Shown: positions 31,460-38,573 of the stretch, one piece after another
How the letters are laid out: each line of letters begins with the position of its first letter
Numbering within the stretch: position 1 is the stretch's first letter
Origin: JANNRA01 sp031401035
Lineage (GTDB): Bacteria; Desulfobacterota; Binatia; HRBIN30; CADEER01
NCBI GenBank assembly: GCA_031401035.1
Contig: JANNRA010000226.1
Span: 10,950 to 74,949, forward strand
Length of the DNA stretch: 64,000 bases
Reading direction: 5' to 3'
Program-made: the position numbers and the translations under genes
Notes under the pieces: generated by a model
Database searches by the model: none
Told to the model about the DNA's origin: nothing
What the model saw: only the letters and a program-made list of their open reading frames with translations

Positions 31460-32199
31460 CCTGTCGGCTCGTCGCCCTGCTGCGCCTGCCGGTCGACGAC
31501 TACCTGGCGGCGCTCGACGTCTTCCTGCACGGCATCTCCGTGCCGCGCGGGCTCGCCGCGCTGCTGGCGGCGCTGGCCTGCTGGTGGATCTACCTGCCGG
31601 TGCACGAACTGCTGCACGCGCTCGGCTGTGTCGCCGGCGGCGGCAGCGTCACCCGCCTGGAGATCGACGCGATCTACGGCGCCGCCTGGCTGCAACGCCT
31701 CTTCCCCTTCGTCGCCGTCGGTTCGGCTTACGCCGGCCAGCTCACCGGCTTCGACACCGGCGGCAGCGACCTCACCTACCTGCTCACCGACGCCCTGCCC
31801 TACGCCCTCACCATCCTGCTCGGCGTGCCGCTGCTGCGCGCCGCCGGGCGCCGGCAGGCCGGTGTCGGCCAAGCGGCGCTCTTCGGCGCCGCCCTGCCGC
31901 TGGCCCTGGTGCCGTTCGGCTCGCTCGCCGGCGACTATTACGAAATGGGCTCGATCCTCGTTTCGCGCCTGACCGCCCTCGTCGTTGCGGACTTCCCATT
32001 GCAGCGCTGGCGCGGCGACGACCTGCCGCTACTCATCGAGACCCTGGCGAGCCAGGGTCTGAGCGGACTGGATGTGCTCGGCCTGAGCCTGTCGACCCTG
32101 CTCGGCGTGGCGCTGGCCTTCCTCACCTACGCCGCCGGGGTTGCCTGGTCGCGCCTGCTGGAGACCGCGCTCACTGCGGCCGCCGCATCTCCACGTTGA
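31456..32199 (+). CDS. Polytopic membrane protein with HExxH motif, putative intramembrane zinc protease-like
   Basis: 247 residues with a GTG start overlapping the preceding stop (GTGA). About five hydrophobic segments are visible. The motif VHELLHALGCVAGGGSV (HExxH) lies at the end of the first membrane segment, as in zinc metalloproteases of the M50/DUF3267 type. No clear second ligand motif (such as NxxPxxxLDG) was found, so protease activity is uncertain. The function of the coupled PPOX-like partner is equally open. Confidence 0.6.
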   Translation: MTCRLVALLRLPVDDYLAALDVFLHGISVPRGLAALLAALACWWIYLPVHELLHALGCVAGGGSVTRLEIDAIYGAAWLQRLFPFVAVGSAYAGQLTGFDTGGSDLTYLLTDALPYALTILLGVPLLRAAGRRQAGVGQAALFGAALPLALVPFGSLAGDYYEMGSILVSRLTALVVADFPLQRWRGDDLPLLIETLASQGLSGLDVLGLSLSTLLGVALAFLTYAAGVAWSRLLETALTAAAASPR

Positions 32200-32283
32200 A
32201 GTCTTCTTTGTCGGATCGACGCTCACGGTCCCCTTCCCGTGTCCGCCCCTGACGCCCGCCGCGAACTCTGCTACAGCGGCGGC

Positions 32284-33180
32284 ATGCACAACTTGAAGAG
32301 GCTCTGCGTCGGCACCAACTTCTCACCCGAGGCGGATCACGGCCTGGGCGCCGCGGCGGCGCTGGCGCGCGCCACCGGGGCGCACCTCGACCTGGTGCAC
32401 GTCGTGCACCGCCCGCCGCTCTACGAGCGCGTGCTGCTCAAGGAACAGGGGCTGGTGAAGGAACTCGAAGTGCAGGCCCTCAAGCACCTGCGCGCCATCG
32501 GCGCCGGGCCGCTGTTCGCCGGCTTGTCGATCGAGTGCCATGCCCGCCACGGCGCGCCGTTCGCCGAATTGATCGCCTTCGCGCGCGAGCAGCGCTGCGA
32601 CCTGCTGGTGGTCGGGGCGCGCAAGCGCAGCGGGCTGACCGATCTGCTGCTCGGCAGCACCGCTGAACGCGTCTTGCGCAAGGCCAGCGTGCCGGTTCTG
32701 CTGGCCAAGGCGGCGCTTGCCGATGCACCGCGCTGCATCCTGGCGCCGACGGACTTCTCGTCCGCCGCCCAACCGGCGCTCCTGGAAGCCATCGCCCTGG
32801 CCCGCCACTGGCGCGCCCGCCTGGTGCTGCTGCACGTCATCGAGCCCATCGTGCAAGCCTACTCCTGGGCCACCGACCTCGCCGGCGGCGAGATCTTCAT
32901 CATCGAGCCCGAGGAGCTGCAGCCGGAGTGGGATGCGCTGGCGAAGGAGCTGCCGCTCGACGGCGTGCAGTGGGAGCAGCGGACGATCAAGGGCGACGTG
33001 GCGACGACCGTCGCCGCCCTGGCGCGCGAGCTGCCCGCCGACCTGGTGGTGCTGGGCACGCACGGGCGGACGGGAATCGCCCATGCGCTGCTCGGCAGCG
33101 TCGCGGAAGCCGCCGCGCGCGCCGTCGACGGCTGCGTCCTGGCGGTGCGCACCGGGACGGAGCCCTTCGCGCTGCCGTAG
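32284..33180 (+). CDS. Tandem universal stress protein (two UspA domains)
   Basis: 298 residues made of two UspA folds. Each keeps the ATP-binding G-x2-G-x9-G(S/T) pattern, slightly altered in the first: GARKRSGLTDLLLGSTAE near residue 120 and GTHGRTGIAHALLGSVAE near 265. ATG 32284 is chosen because the Usp fold starts at once (KRLCVGTNFSPEAD); an upstream ATG would add 15 residues. It is convergent with a second, single-domain Usp gene whose C-terminal GTHGRTGI motif is nearly identical. Confidence 0.88.
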   Translation: MHNLKRLCVGTNFSPEADHGLGAAAALARATGAHLDLVHVVHRPPLYERVLLKEQGLVKELEVQALKHLRAIGAGPLFAGLSIECHARHGAPFAELIAFAREQRCDLLVVGARKRSGLTDLLLGSTAERVLRKASVPVLLAKAALADAPRCILAPTDFSSAAQPALLEAIALARHWRARLVLLHVIEPIVQAYSWATDLAGGEIFIIEPEELQPEWDALAKELPLDGVQWEQRTIKGDVATTVAALARELPADLVVLGTHGRTGIAHALLGSVAEAAARAVDGCVLAVRTGTEPFALP

Positions 33181-33184
33181 GCCG

Positions 33185-33220
33185 CTGGAGGGCGCGGCGA
33201 CCAGTCGCCGCGCCCTCCAG
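33185..33220. terminator. Perfect 16-bp hairpin between convergent usp genes
   Basis: Arms 33185-33200 and 33205-33220 are exact reverse complements around a CCAG loop. It starts CTGGAGGGCGC, the same core as palindromes at 10109, 36299 and 49144. No T-tract follows. It is positioned 4 bp after the plus-strand gene and before the minus-strand gene's end, so it could act as a bidirectional transcription stop. Confidence 0.6.
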
Positions 33221-33230
33221 TCCGGCCCGA

Positions 33231-33320
33231 GGCGAGCGCGTCAGCGCTTGTCCGGCGTGCGGCGAGCGCGTCAGCGCTTGTCCGGCGTGCGGCGAGCGCG
33301 TCAGCGCTTGTCCGGCGTGC
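33231..33320. repeat. Three perfect 30-bp tandem repeats at the 3' end of a usp gene
   Basis: Units 33231-33260, 33261-33290 and 33291-33320 are identical. The innermost unit contains the last codons and stop (33301-33303) of the single-domain Usp gene; the two others are extra copies of this coding end lying beyond the stop. This looks like a local tandem triplication of the gene's 3' terminus. Confidence 0.9.
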
Positions 33321-33759
33321 GGATGGTCAGGACCGGGCACGGCGCGGTGCGCACGACGCGTTCGGCGACGCTGCCCATCAGCGCGTGCACGATGCCGGTG
33401 CGGCCATGCGTCCCCATCACCACCAGGTCCGCCTTCAGCGTCTTGGCCGCCTCGACAATCGCCTGATACGGCGTGCCGGTCTGCAGCAGCGTCTTCAGAC
33501 GCACGTTCTTCTTCGCGTAGCGCGCCTGCAGCTTCTGCAACTGCGCCTTGCCGGCCTTCTTCTGCTCCTCGATGAGGCCACCGACGGCGCCGGCCGCGGC
33601 GCCGGCGAGATCAGGCACGGCGTAGTAGATCGGCTCGATGACGAACAGCGCCAGCAACTCGGCGCCGAGCGGCTTGGCAAAATCGGCGGCGTAATCGAGC
33701 GCCTTCATCGAGTAGGGTGAGAAGTCGATCGGGACCAGGATGCGTTTGATCTTCGCCAT
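33301..33759 (-). CDS. Universal stress protein, single UspA domain
   Basis: 152 residues, starting MAKIKRILVPIDFSPYSMKA and ending with the ATP-binding loop GTHGRTGIVHALMGSVAERV then VLTIRTPDKR. A Lys-rich helix (about 65-88) is inserted mid-domain. It is monocistronic or in line with the beta-CASP gene 116 bp upstream. The extreme 3' end lies within a tandemly repeated 30-bp unit. Confidence 0.9.
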   Translation of the reverse strand: MAKIKRILVPIDFSPYSMKALDYAADFAKPLGAELLALFVIEPIYYAVPDLAGAAAGAVGGLIEEQKKAGKAQLQKLQARYAKKNVRLKTLLQTGTPYQAIVEAAKTLKADLVVMGTHGRTGIVHALMGSVAERVVRTAPCPVLTIRTPDKR

Positions 33760-33875
33760 GGCAGCTCCTCGCGTGTCGGGTCAGTGCGTACAAACGTCGA
33801 TGCAGCAAGCCGCGGGCCGACGCCGACGCGCCGACCGCACAGGCCGCTGCTGATGCCACTTCGCAGGCATGGGAA

Positions 33876-35276
33876 TCAATCCAGGCGTACCTGTTCCAGA
33901 TGGCGCGGCACCACCGCGGTCCATCCCAGACGCGTCTCGATGGCACGCTCGAGCGCCAGCGCCGCCGCCGCCTCGCCGTGCACGACGTACACCGTCTGCG
34001 GCGGGCGCGGCGCGGCGGCGAGCCAGGCCAGCAGCTCCTCGCCGTCGGCATGGACGGAGAAGGCCGGCACATGCACGACTTCGGCGTGCACGGCGACATA
34101 GCGGCCGAGCAGCTTGAGCGACCGCGCCCCCTCGAGCAGCGCCCGGCCGCGCGTCCCGGCGGCCTGGAAGCCGGCCAGCAGCACGGTATCGTCGCGGTTC
34201 GCCAGGCGGTGCGCGAGGTGGTGCAGGACGCGACCGCCGGTGGCCATGCCGGAGGCCGAGATGATCACCGCCGGGCCGCGTTCGGCGTTGATCGCCTTCG
34301 ACTGCTGCGGGGTCCGCGTCTCGCGCAGGTCGCCGACGTCGAAGGGATCCTCTGCTGCCAGGTCGGGCCGTACATCGGCGCGGCCGGCGGCGATGGCGGC
34401 GCGGTACACTTGCAGCGCGGCGAGCGCCATAGGGCTGTCGACGTACACCGGCACGCGCGGCACCGCCCCGCTGCGCAGCAGGCGGCGCAGGTGGAAGAGG
34501 ATGACCTCGGTTCGGTCGACCGCGAACGACGGGATGACGACGACGCCGCCGCGCACCAGCGTGCGCCGCAGGGCGTCCTCGAACAGCTGCAGCGACTCGA
34601 CGTCGGCGTGGCGCCGGTCGCCGTAGGTCGACTCCACGACGATCGCGTCCGCCGCCGGCGGCGGCGCCGGCGGCCGCAGCAGCGGGTGCTGCGGCCGGCC
34701 GAGATCGCCGCTGAAGGCGACCGTGCGCGGCCGCGCCCCGTCGATCGCCAGGACCGCCCCCGCCGAGCCGAGGATGTGTCCGGCCGGCGGCAGGGTCAGG
34801 GTGATGCCGGGAGCGATCTCGGTGGCGCAGTCGAAGTCGAGCGGCCGCAACTGCCGGAGGGCCCGCGTGGCGTCGGCCTCGGTGTACAGCGGCAGGGCCG
34901 GAACGTGCTTCGAATAGCCGGTCCGGGTGGCGTATTCGGCCTCCTCCTCCTGCAAGCGACCGCTGTCGGGCAGCATGATCTCGCACAACGCCACGGTGTC
35001 GGCGGTGGCGAAGACCGGGCCGCGGAAGCCGTTGCGCACCAGCGCCGGCAGGTAGCCGCTGTGATCGACGTGCGCGTGCGTCAGCACCACCGCGTCGAGA
35101 CTCGCCGGCGGCAGCGGGAAGTCGTCCCAGTTGCGGCGGCGCAGATCCTTCAGGCCCTGGAAGAGCCCGCAATCGACCAGCACCCGCGCCCGCGGCGTGT
35201 CGATCAGGAAGCGGCTGCCGGTGACGGTGCCGGCGGCACCGAGGAAGCGCAGAAGCGGGGCGGACGGTCCGGACAT
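33876..35276 (-). CDS. Metallo-beta-lactamase/beta-CASP ribonuclease (CPSF73-like)
   Basis: 466 residues. It begins LRFLGAAGTVTGSRFLID. The MBL zinc ligands are LTHAHVDHSGYLPAL, a His in AGHILGSAGA and an Asp in AFSGDLGR. The beta-CASP insertion has VVESTYGDRRH and IPSFAVDRTE, and the C-terminal part has VHVPAFSVHADGEEL. Bacterial members process or degrade RNA in the cytoplasm. Length is normal. Confidence 0.9.
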   Translation of the reverse strand: MSGPSAPLLRFLGAAGTVTGSRFLIDTPRARVLVDCGLFQGLKDLRRRNWDDFPLPPASLDAVVLTHAHVDHSGYLPALVRNGFRGPVFATADTVALCEIMLPDSGRLQEEEAEYATRTGYSKHVPALPLYTEADATRALRQLRPLDFDCATEIAPGITLTLPPAGHILGSAGAVLAIDGARPRTVAFSGDLGRPQHPLLRPPAPPPAADAIVVESTYGDRRHADVESLQLFEDALRRTLVRGGVVVIPSFAVDRTEVILFHLRRLLRSGAVPRVPVYVDSPMALAALQVYRAAIAAGRADVRPDLAAEDPFDVGDLRETRTPQQSKAINAERGPAVIISASGMATGGRVLHHLAHRLANRDDTVLLAGFQAAGTRGRALLEGARSLKLLGRYVAVHAEVVHVPAFSVHADGEELLAWLAAAPRPPQTVYVVHGEAAAALALERAIETRLGWTAVVPRHLEQVRLD

Positions 35277-35336
35277 CGCCTCTCTTGTAGCATCCTTCGC
35301 TTGCGTCGTCCCGCGGCGGTGGAGGATGGAGGAGGT

Positions 35337-36296
35337 ATGTCGATGTGGGACCAGTATGTGACGAAGAGTTCCCCAGCCGGGACCGCGGGCGTCACGCCCG
35401 CTCCGAATGGAAGCGCCGCGGCGCGGCGCGGCGCTTCACGATGCGGGCGGGACGCCCGCGGTCCCGGCTGGGGAATCGTCGCCGGCGCGGGACTCGTGTT
35501 GACGTTGGCGGCGAGCAGCGCGCTGGGCATCGACGGCAGTGCCCTCTATCGCCAGCAGTGCGCCGCCTGCCACGGCGCCGAGGGGCACGGCGGCGGCGCG
35601 GCCGCGGTGTTCGTCACGGCGCCGCCAGATCTGCGCGCCCTGCCAACCGAATCGCTGGTGCAGCGCATCATCGCCGGACGCGCGACGCCCGTGGATCTCG
35701 CCGCCGCGACGCTCGGGGCACGTGCCGCGCACGTCGAACCGCTGGTCGCCTACCTGCAGGGAATGCCCGACGTCGACTGGCCGCGCGCCGACGCCGGCGC
35801 GGCGCTCTTCGCCGACCGCTGTGCGCTGTGCCACGGCCCATTCGGCACGCCGCCGGCAAATCCGCCGCCCGGCGTGCGCCCGCCGCGCGATCTCGCCGCC
35901 CCGCCCTTCCAGGCGACGACCAGCACCGCCGACCTCATCGAGACCGTGCGCCACGGTCGCCGCGGCATGCCGGGACTGACGCCGCGCCTGAGCGAAGGCG
36001 AGGCCGGCGATCTGGCCACCTTCGTGCGCCTGCTCTCGCCCGGCCATACGACGTACGTGCAGTATTGTGCCAACTGCCACGGCGACCACGGCATCCCCAG
36101 CGGCGGCCTGGCGGAGTCGGCCCAGCCGCCGGTGCTCTTCGACCGCGCCTGGCTCGCCCGCCAGGATCCCGAGGTCCTGCGTCGCAATGTCTGGCACATG
36201 CTCGGCGAGCGGCAGCCGACGATGCCGCACTTCGCGACGCTGCTGACCGAGGAGCAGGCGCGCGCCATCGCGCACTTCCTGGCCGCTTCGCATTAA
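35337..36296 (+). CDS. Triheme c-type cytochrome with palindrome-encoded N-terminal insert
   Basis: 319 residues. Three haem motifs are seen: CAACHGAEGHG, CALCHGPFG and CANCHGDHGIPSG, each in a cytochrome c fold and spread over residues about 75-319. ATG 35337 has a GGAGGAGG site. The N-terminus is odd: after MSMWDQYVTK come about 35 Pro/Ala/Arg-rich residues encoded entirely by an inverted repeat, and only then the hydrophobic export segment (GIVAGAGLVLTLAASSALG). Either the long N-region is tolerated, or translation begins later. Periplasmic electron transfer is the expected role. It is divergent from the beta-CASP gene and convergent with lemA. Confidence 0.82.
   Translation: MSMWDQYVTKSSPAGTAGVTPAPNGSAAARRGASRCGRDARGPGWGIVAGAGLVLTLAASSALGIDGSALYRQQCAACHGAEGHGGGAAAVFVTAPPDLRALPTESLVQRIIAGRATPVDLAAATLGARAAHVEPLVAYLQGMPDVDWPRADAGAALFADRCALCHGPFGTPPANPPPGVRPPRDLAAPPFQATTSTADLIETVRHGRRGMPGLTPRLSEGEAGDLATFVRLLSPGHTTYVQYCANCHGDHGIPSGGLAESAQPPVLFDRAWLARQDPEVLRRNVWHMLGERQPTMPHFATLLTEEQARAIAHFLAASH
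35369..35475. repeat. Long family A palindrome inside the cytochrome gene
   Basis: Arms of 33 nt (35369-35401 and 35443-35475) are reverse complements with one mismatch. Between them is a nested hairpin (AAGCGCCGCG / CGCGGCGCTT). The right arm's first 28 nt recur in the lipid synthase gene at 6910-6937 and 6562-6589. The whole element is read through in frame. Confidence 0.85.
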
Positions 36297-36299
36297 CGC

Positions 36300-36329
36300 T
36301 GGAGGGCGCCGCCGGGGCGGCGCCCTCCA
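36300..36329. terminator. 13-bp hairpin between convergent cytochrome and lemA genes
   Basis: Perfect arms 36300-36312 and 36317-36329 flank a CGGG loop, filling almost the whole 36-bp gap between two convergent genes. It shares the CTGGAGGGCGCC core with the other family B palindromes. There is no T-tract. A bidirectional terminator role is inferred from position. Confidence 0.6.
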
Positions 36330-36332
36330 CGG

Positions 36333-36899
36333 CTACTTCGCGCCGCCGCCGAAGTCGACCTTCGGTACCTGCTGCGCCGCCTCGGGGACCTCGAAGTACT
36401 TCTCCGCCCCGAAGCCCAGCCAGCCCGCGAACAGCGCCTGCGGCAGCTTCTTCACGTAGGTGTTGAACTCCTGCACGGCATCGTTGAAGCGCTTGCGCTC
36501 GACGGCAATGCGGTTCTCTGTCCCCGCCAGCTCGTCCGACAGGCGTGCGAACTGCTCGTTCGCTTTCAACTGCGGATACTGCTCGGCGATCGCCAGCAGG
36601 CGGCCGAGGGCGCCGCTGACTTCATTGGCGGCATCGATCTGTCCCTCGCGCGTGCCCGCCGCGAGCATCTTGGCGCGCGCGTTGGCGACCGCCTCGAAGA
36701 TCCCCTTCTCGTGCGCGGCGTAGCCCTTGGTCACCTCGACGAGGTTGGGGATCAGGTCGTTGCGGCGCTGCAGCTGATTCATCACCTGCGCCCAGGCGGA
36801 ATCGACCGCCTCCTTCATCCCGACCATGGTGTTGTAGCCGCAACCGCTGGTGGTCGCCGCCAACAACAGCACGGTCAATCCAAGCATTAGTCGTCGCAT
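36333..36899 (-). CDS. lemA: LemA family lipoprotein
   Basis: 188 residues. The N-terminal segment MRRLMLGLTVLLLAATTSGC ends in a lipobox-like cysteine. It is followed by the family core: YNTMVGMKEAVDSAWAQVMN, RRNDLIPNLVEVTKGYAAHE and NRIAVERKRFNDAVQEFNTY. The fold is a helical bundle. LemA genes often travel with TPM-domain genes, as here (68 bp upstream on the same strand). The molecular role is poorly known. Confidence 0.9.
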   Translation of the reverse strand: MRRLMLGLTVLLLAATTSGCGYNTMVGMKEAVDSAWAQVMNQLQRRNDLIPNLVEVTKGYAAHEKGIFEAVANARAKMLAAGTREGQIDAANEVSGALGRLLAIAEQYPQLKANEQFARLSDELAGTENRIAVERKRFNDAVQEFNTYVKKLPQALFAGWLGFGAEKYFEVPEAAQQVPKVDFGGGAK

Positions 36900-36967
36900 C
36901 GCATCCTCCCGTGCCGCAGAAACCGGACCGGTCGCTCATGACCGGTCGCTCGATGTGTCTCGTCCGC

Positions 36968-37729
36968 TCACCAGCTCCGCCCGGCACCGCCGCCGCCGAA
37001 GCCGCCACCGCCAAAGCCGCCGAAGCCGCCGCCGCCGCCCCCGAAGCCGCCGAACCCACCCCCGCCGCCGCCGCCGAAGCCGCCCGGGACGATCACCGGA
37101 CCACCGCGGCGGCCGCCGCGCAGGCCGCTGCCGCCGCCGCCGAGGCGCGCCGTGACGACGAAGACCAGCAGGACGACGAGCAGGATCACCCACAGTGGGA
37201 TCTCCGCCTGCGGCGGCGCGGCGCGCGGCGCCGGCAGCCCGGTCAACTCGACGCCGCGCGCCTGCGCGATGCGCTGCGCGTAGGCGGCGACGCCACGCCA
37301 GATGCCCTCGCCCATGCGGCCAGCGCGGAACTCCGGCCGCATCTCGCGGTCCTGGATGTTGCCGACCAGCCCGTCGGGGAGAATCCCCTCGAGGCCGTAG
37401 CCGGTCTGCACGCGGATCTTGCGGTCGCCGGCGGCGACCAGCACCAACAGCCCGGTGTCCTCGCCCCGCTTGCCGATCTTCCACTGGTCGGCGACGCGCA
37501 TGGCGTAGGTGAAGTCGTCGAGCGGCGCGGTGCTGTCGACGGTGAGGACGGCGATCTCGGCGCCGGTCTTCTGCTGCAGCTCGGTGAGCAGCGCCGTCAG
37601 TTTGGCGCGCGTCGCGGCGTCGATGACGCCGGCGCGGTCGTTGACCAGCCCCTGCGGCGGCGCGATCTCCTGCCCGGTCGCGGCGGCGGCGACGAGCAGC
37701 AGCGCCAGCGTCGCGAGGAGTTTACGCAC
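36968..37729 (-). CDS. TPM-domain membrane protein with Gly-rich tail
   Basis: 253 residues. A signal peptide (MRKLLATLALLLVAAAATGQ) precedes a TPM/DUF477 domain (about 25-150: GLVNDRAGVIDA, TGAEIAVLTVDST, RKIRVQTGYGLEGILPD). One membrane helix (about 172-192) and a long glycine/phenylalanine tail ending GAGRSW follow. This is the standard YgcG-like layout. It overlaps the upstream nucleotidyltransferase-like gene by 8 bp and precedes lemA, making a probable three-gene operon. Confidence 0.88.
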   Translation of the reverse strand: MRKLLATLALLLVAAAATGQEIAPPQGLVNDRAGVIDAATRAKLTALLTELQQKTGAEIAVLTVDSTAPLDDFTYAMRVADQWKIGKRGEDTGLLVLVAAGDRKIRVQTGYGLEGILPDGLVGNIQDREMRPEFRAGRMGEGIWRGVAAYAQRIAQARGVELTGLPAPRAAPPQAEIPLWVILLVVLLVFVVTARLGGGGSGLRGGRRGGPVIVPGGFGGGGGGGFGGFGGGGGGFGGFGGGGFGGGGAGRSW

Positions 37730-38441
37730 AGTACGCCGTCACCGCGGCGACCAACCGCTCGACCTCGTCGACGTAGGCGGGCGCGACGCTACGCCAGTCG
37801 GTCGAGACCGGCGCCTGGCGCTGCGCCAGCACCCGGCGCATCGTCGGCAGCGCGCCGACGCTGCCCTCGGCGGCGCCGAGGGCAGCGTCGTAGGTGTCCG
37901 GCACGACCTCGCCGCGCAGGCGTAGCAGATGGCGGGCGACGATCAGAAAGCTCTTCACCGACTCGACCATCATGCGTTCGAGCCCTGTCGGGTCGGCGGC
38001 CTGCTCGAGGAAGAAGGCGCGCAGGCGCAGCAGCTTGCCGAACGCCTCCTGGGCGCACTCGCGACGCAGCGCGACCTCGTCGACGGCCAGCGACGCGAAC
38101 GGGTCGCGCCCGGCGAGCAGGCGGTGCTGGCGGCGGATGTCGTCGAGCTCCATCGGAAAGAGCTGCGCCGCGCGCTCGAGCTGCGCGTCGTCGAGGATCA
38201 CCGGCAGGGCGAAGCCGCGGGCGCGCCAGCCGCTGATCACCGGCGCCAAGGTTTCGAGCGCCGCCGGCGAGACGCGGCGCAGGATGATGACGGTGTTGAA
38301 GTCGGAGCGCCCCGCCACCCAGTCGAACCCCGCGGCGCTTCCGTACAGGACCACCCCGACACAATCCTCGCCGAGGGCCCGCTGCACGTCGGCGGCGTAG
38401 GTGTGCAGATGCTGCTCTGCCTGGGCGTCCACCATCGGCAT
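37722..38441 (-). CDS. Nucleotidyltransferase-fold protein
   Basis: 239 residues. The motif VVLYGSAAGFDWVAGRSDFN resembles the GS-x(n)-D-x-D signature of nucleotidyltransferases, but the last acidic residue is Asn (SDFN), so catalysis is doubtful. The rest is helical (about 85-235) without a recognised domain. The start is MPM at 38441; MVDAQ 6 nt downstream is equally possible. It is first in the operon with the TPM and lemA genes. Function unknown. Confidence 0.6.
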   Translation of the reverse strand: MPMVDAQAEQHLHTYAADVQRALGEDCVGVVLYGSAAGFDWVAGRSDFNTVIILRRVSPAALETLAPVISGWRARGFALPVILDDAQLERAAQLFPMELDDIRRQHRLLAGRDPFASLAVDEVALRRECAQEAFGKLLRLRAFFLEQAADPTGLERMMVESVKSFLIVARHLLRLRGEVVPDTYDAALGAAEGSVGALPTMRRVLAQRQAPVSTDWRSVAPAYVDEVERLVAAVTAYCA

Positions 38442-38534
38442 TCGCGCAGCGTCTAGCGCGGATCGGGCACCCGCGCCAGCGTCGGCGGCGGCGGGCCGGG
38501 TGCGGCCCCGCCGGCGCCGCACCGCCGGGGCGGG

Positions 38535-38564
38535 TTGCCACTGCCGGCACGCACACCGTACATT
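38535..38564 (+). promoter_or_regulatory. Candidate promoter for the GH38 gene, leaderless start
   Basis: TTGCCA (38535-38540) and TACATT (38559-38564) are 18 bp apart in a locally AT-rich patch (CATTTATTTTGCC) that stands out from the surrounding GC. The expected transcription start falls at or just before ATG 38574, which has no ribosome-binding site, so a leaderless mRNA is plausible. Confidence 0.4.
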
Positions 38565-38573
38565 TATTTTGCC

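Noticed and set aside
33231..33320. Short CRISPR array
   Set aside because: The 30-bp units are directly abutting with no spacers, and one encodes a gene's own C-terminus.
35369..35475. Insertion sequence ends
   Set aside because: The arms enclose only about 40 bp and no transposase; better explained as a palindromic repeat unit.
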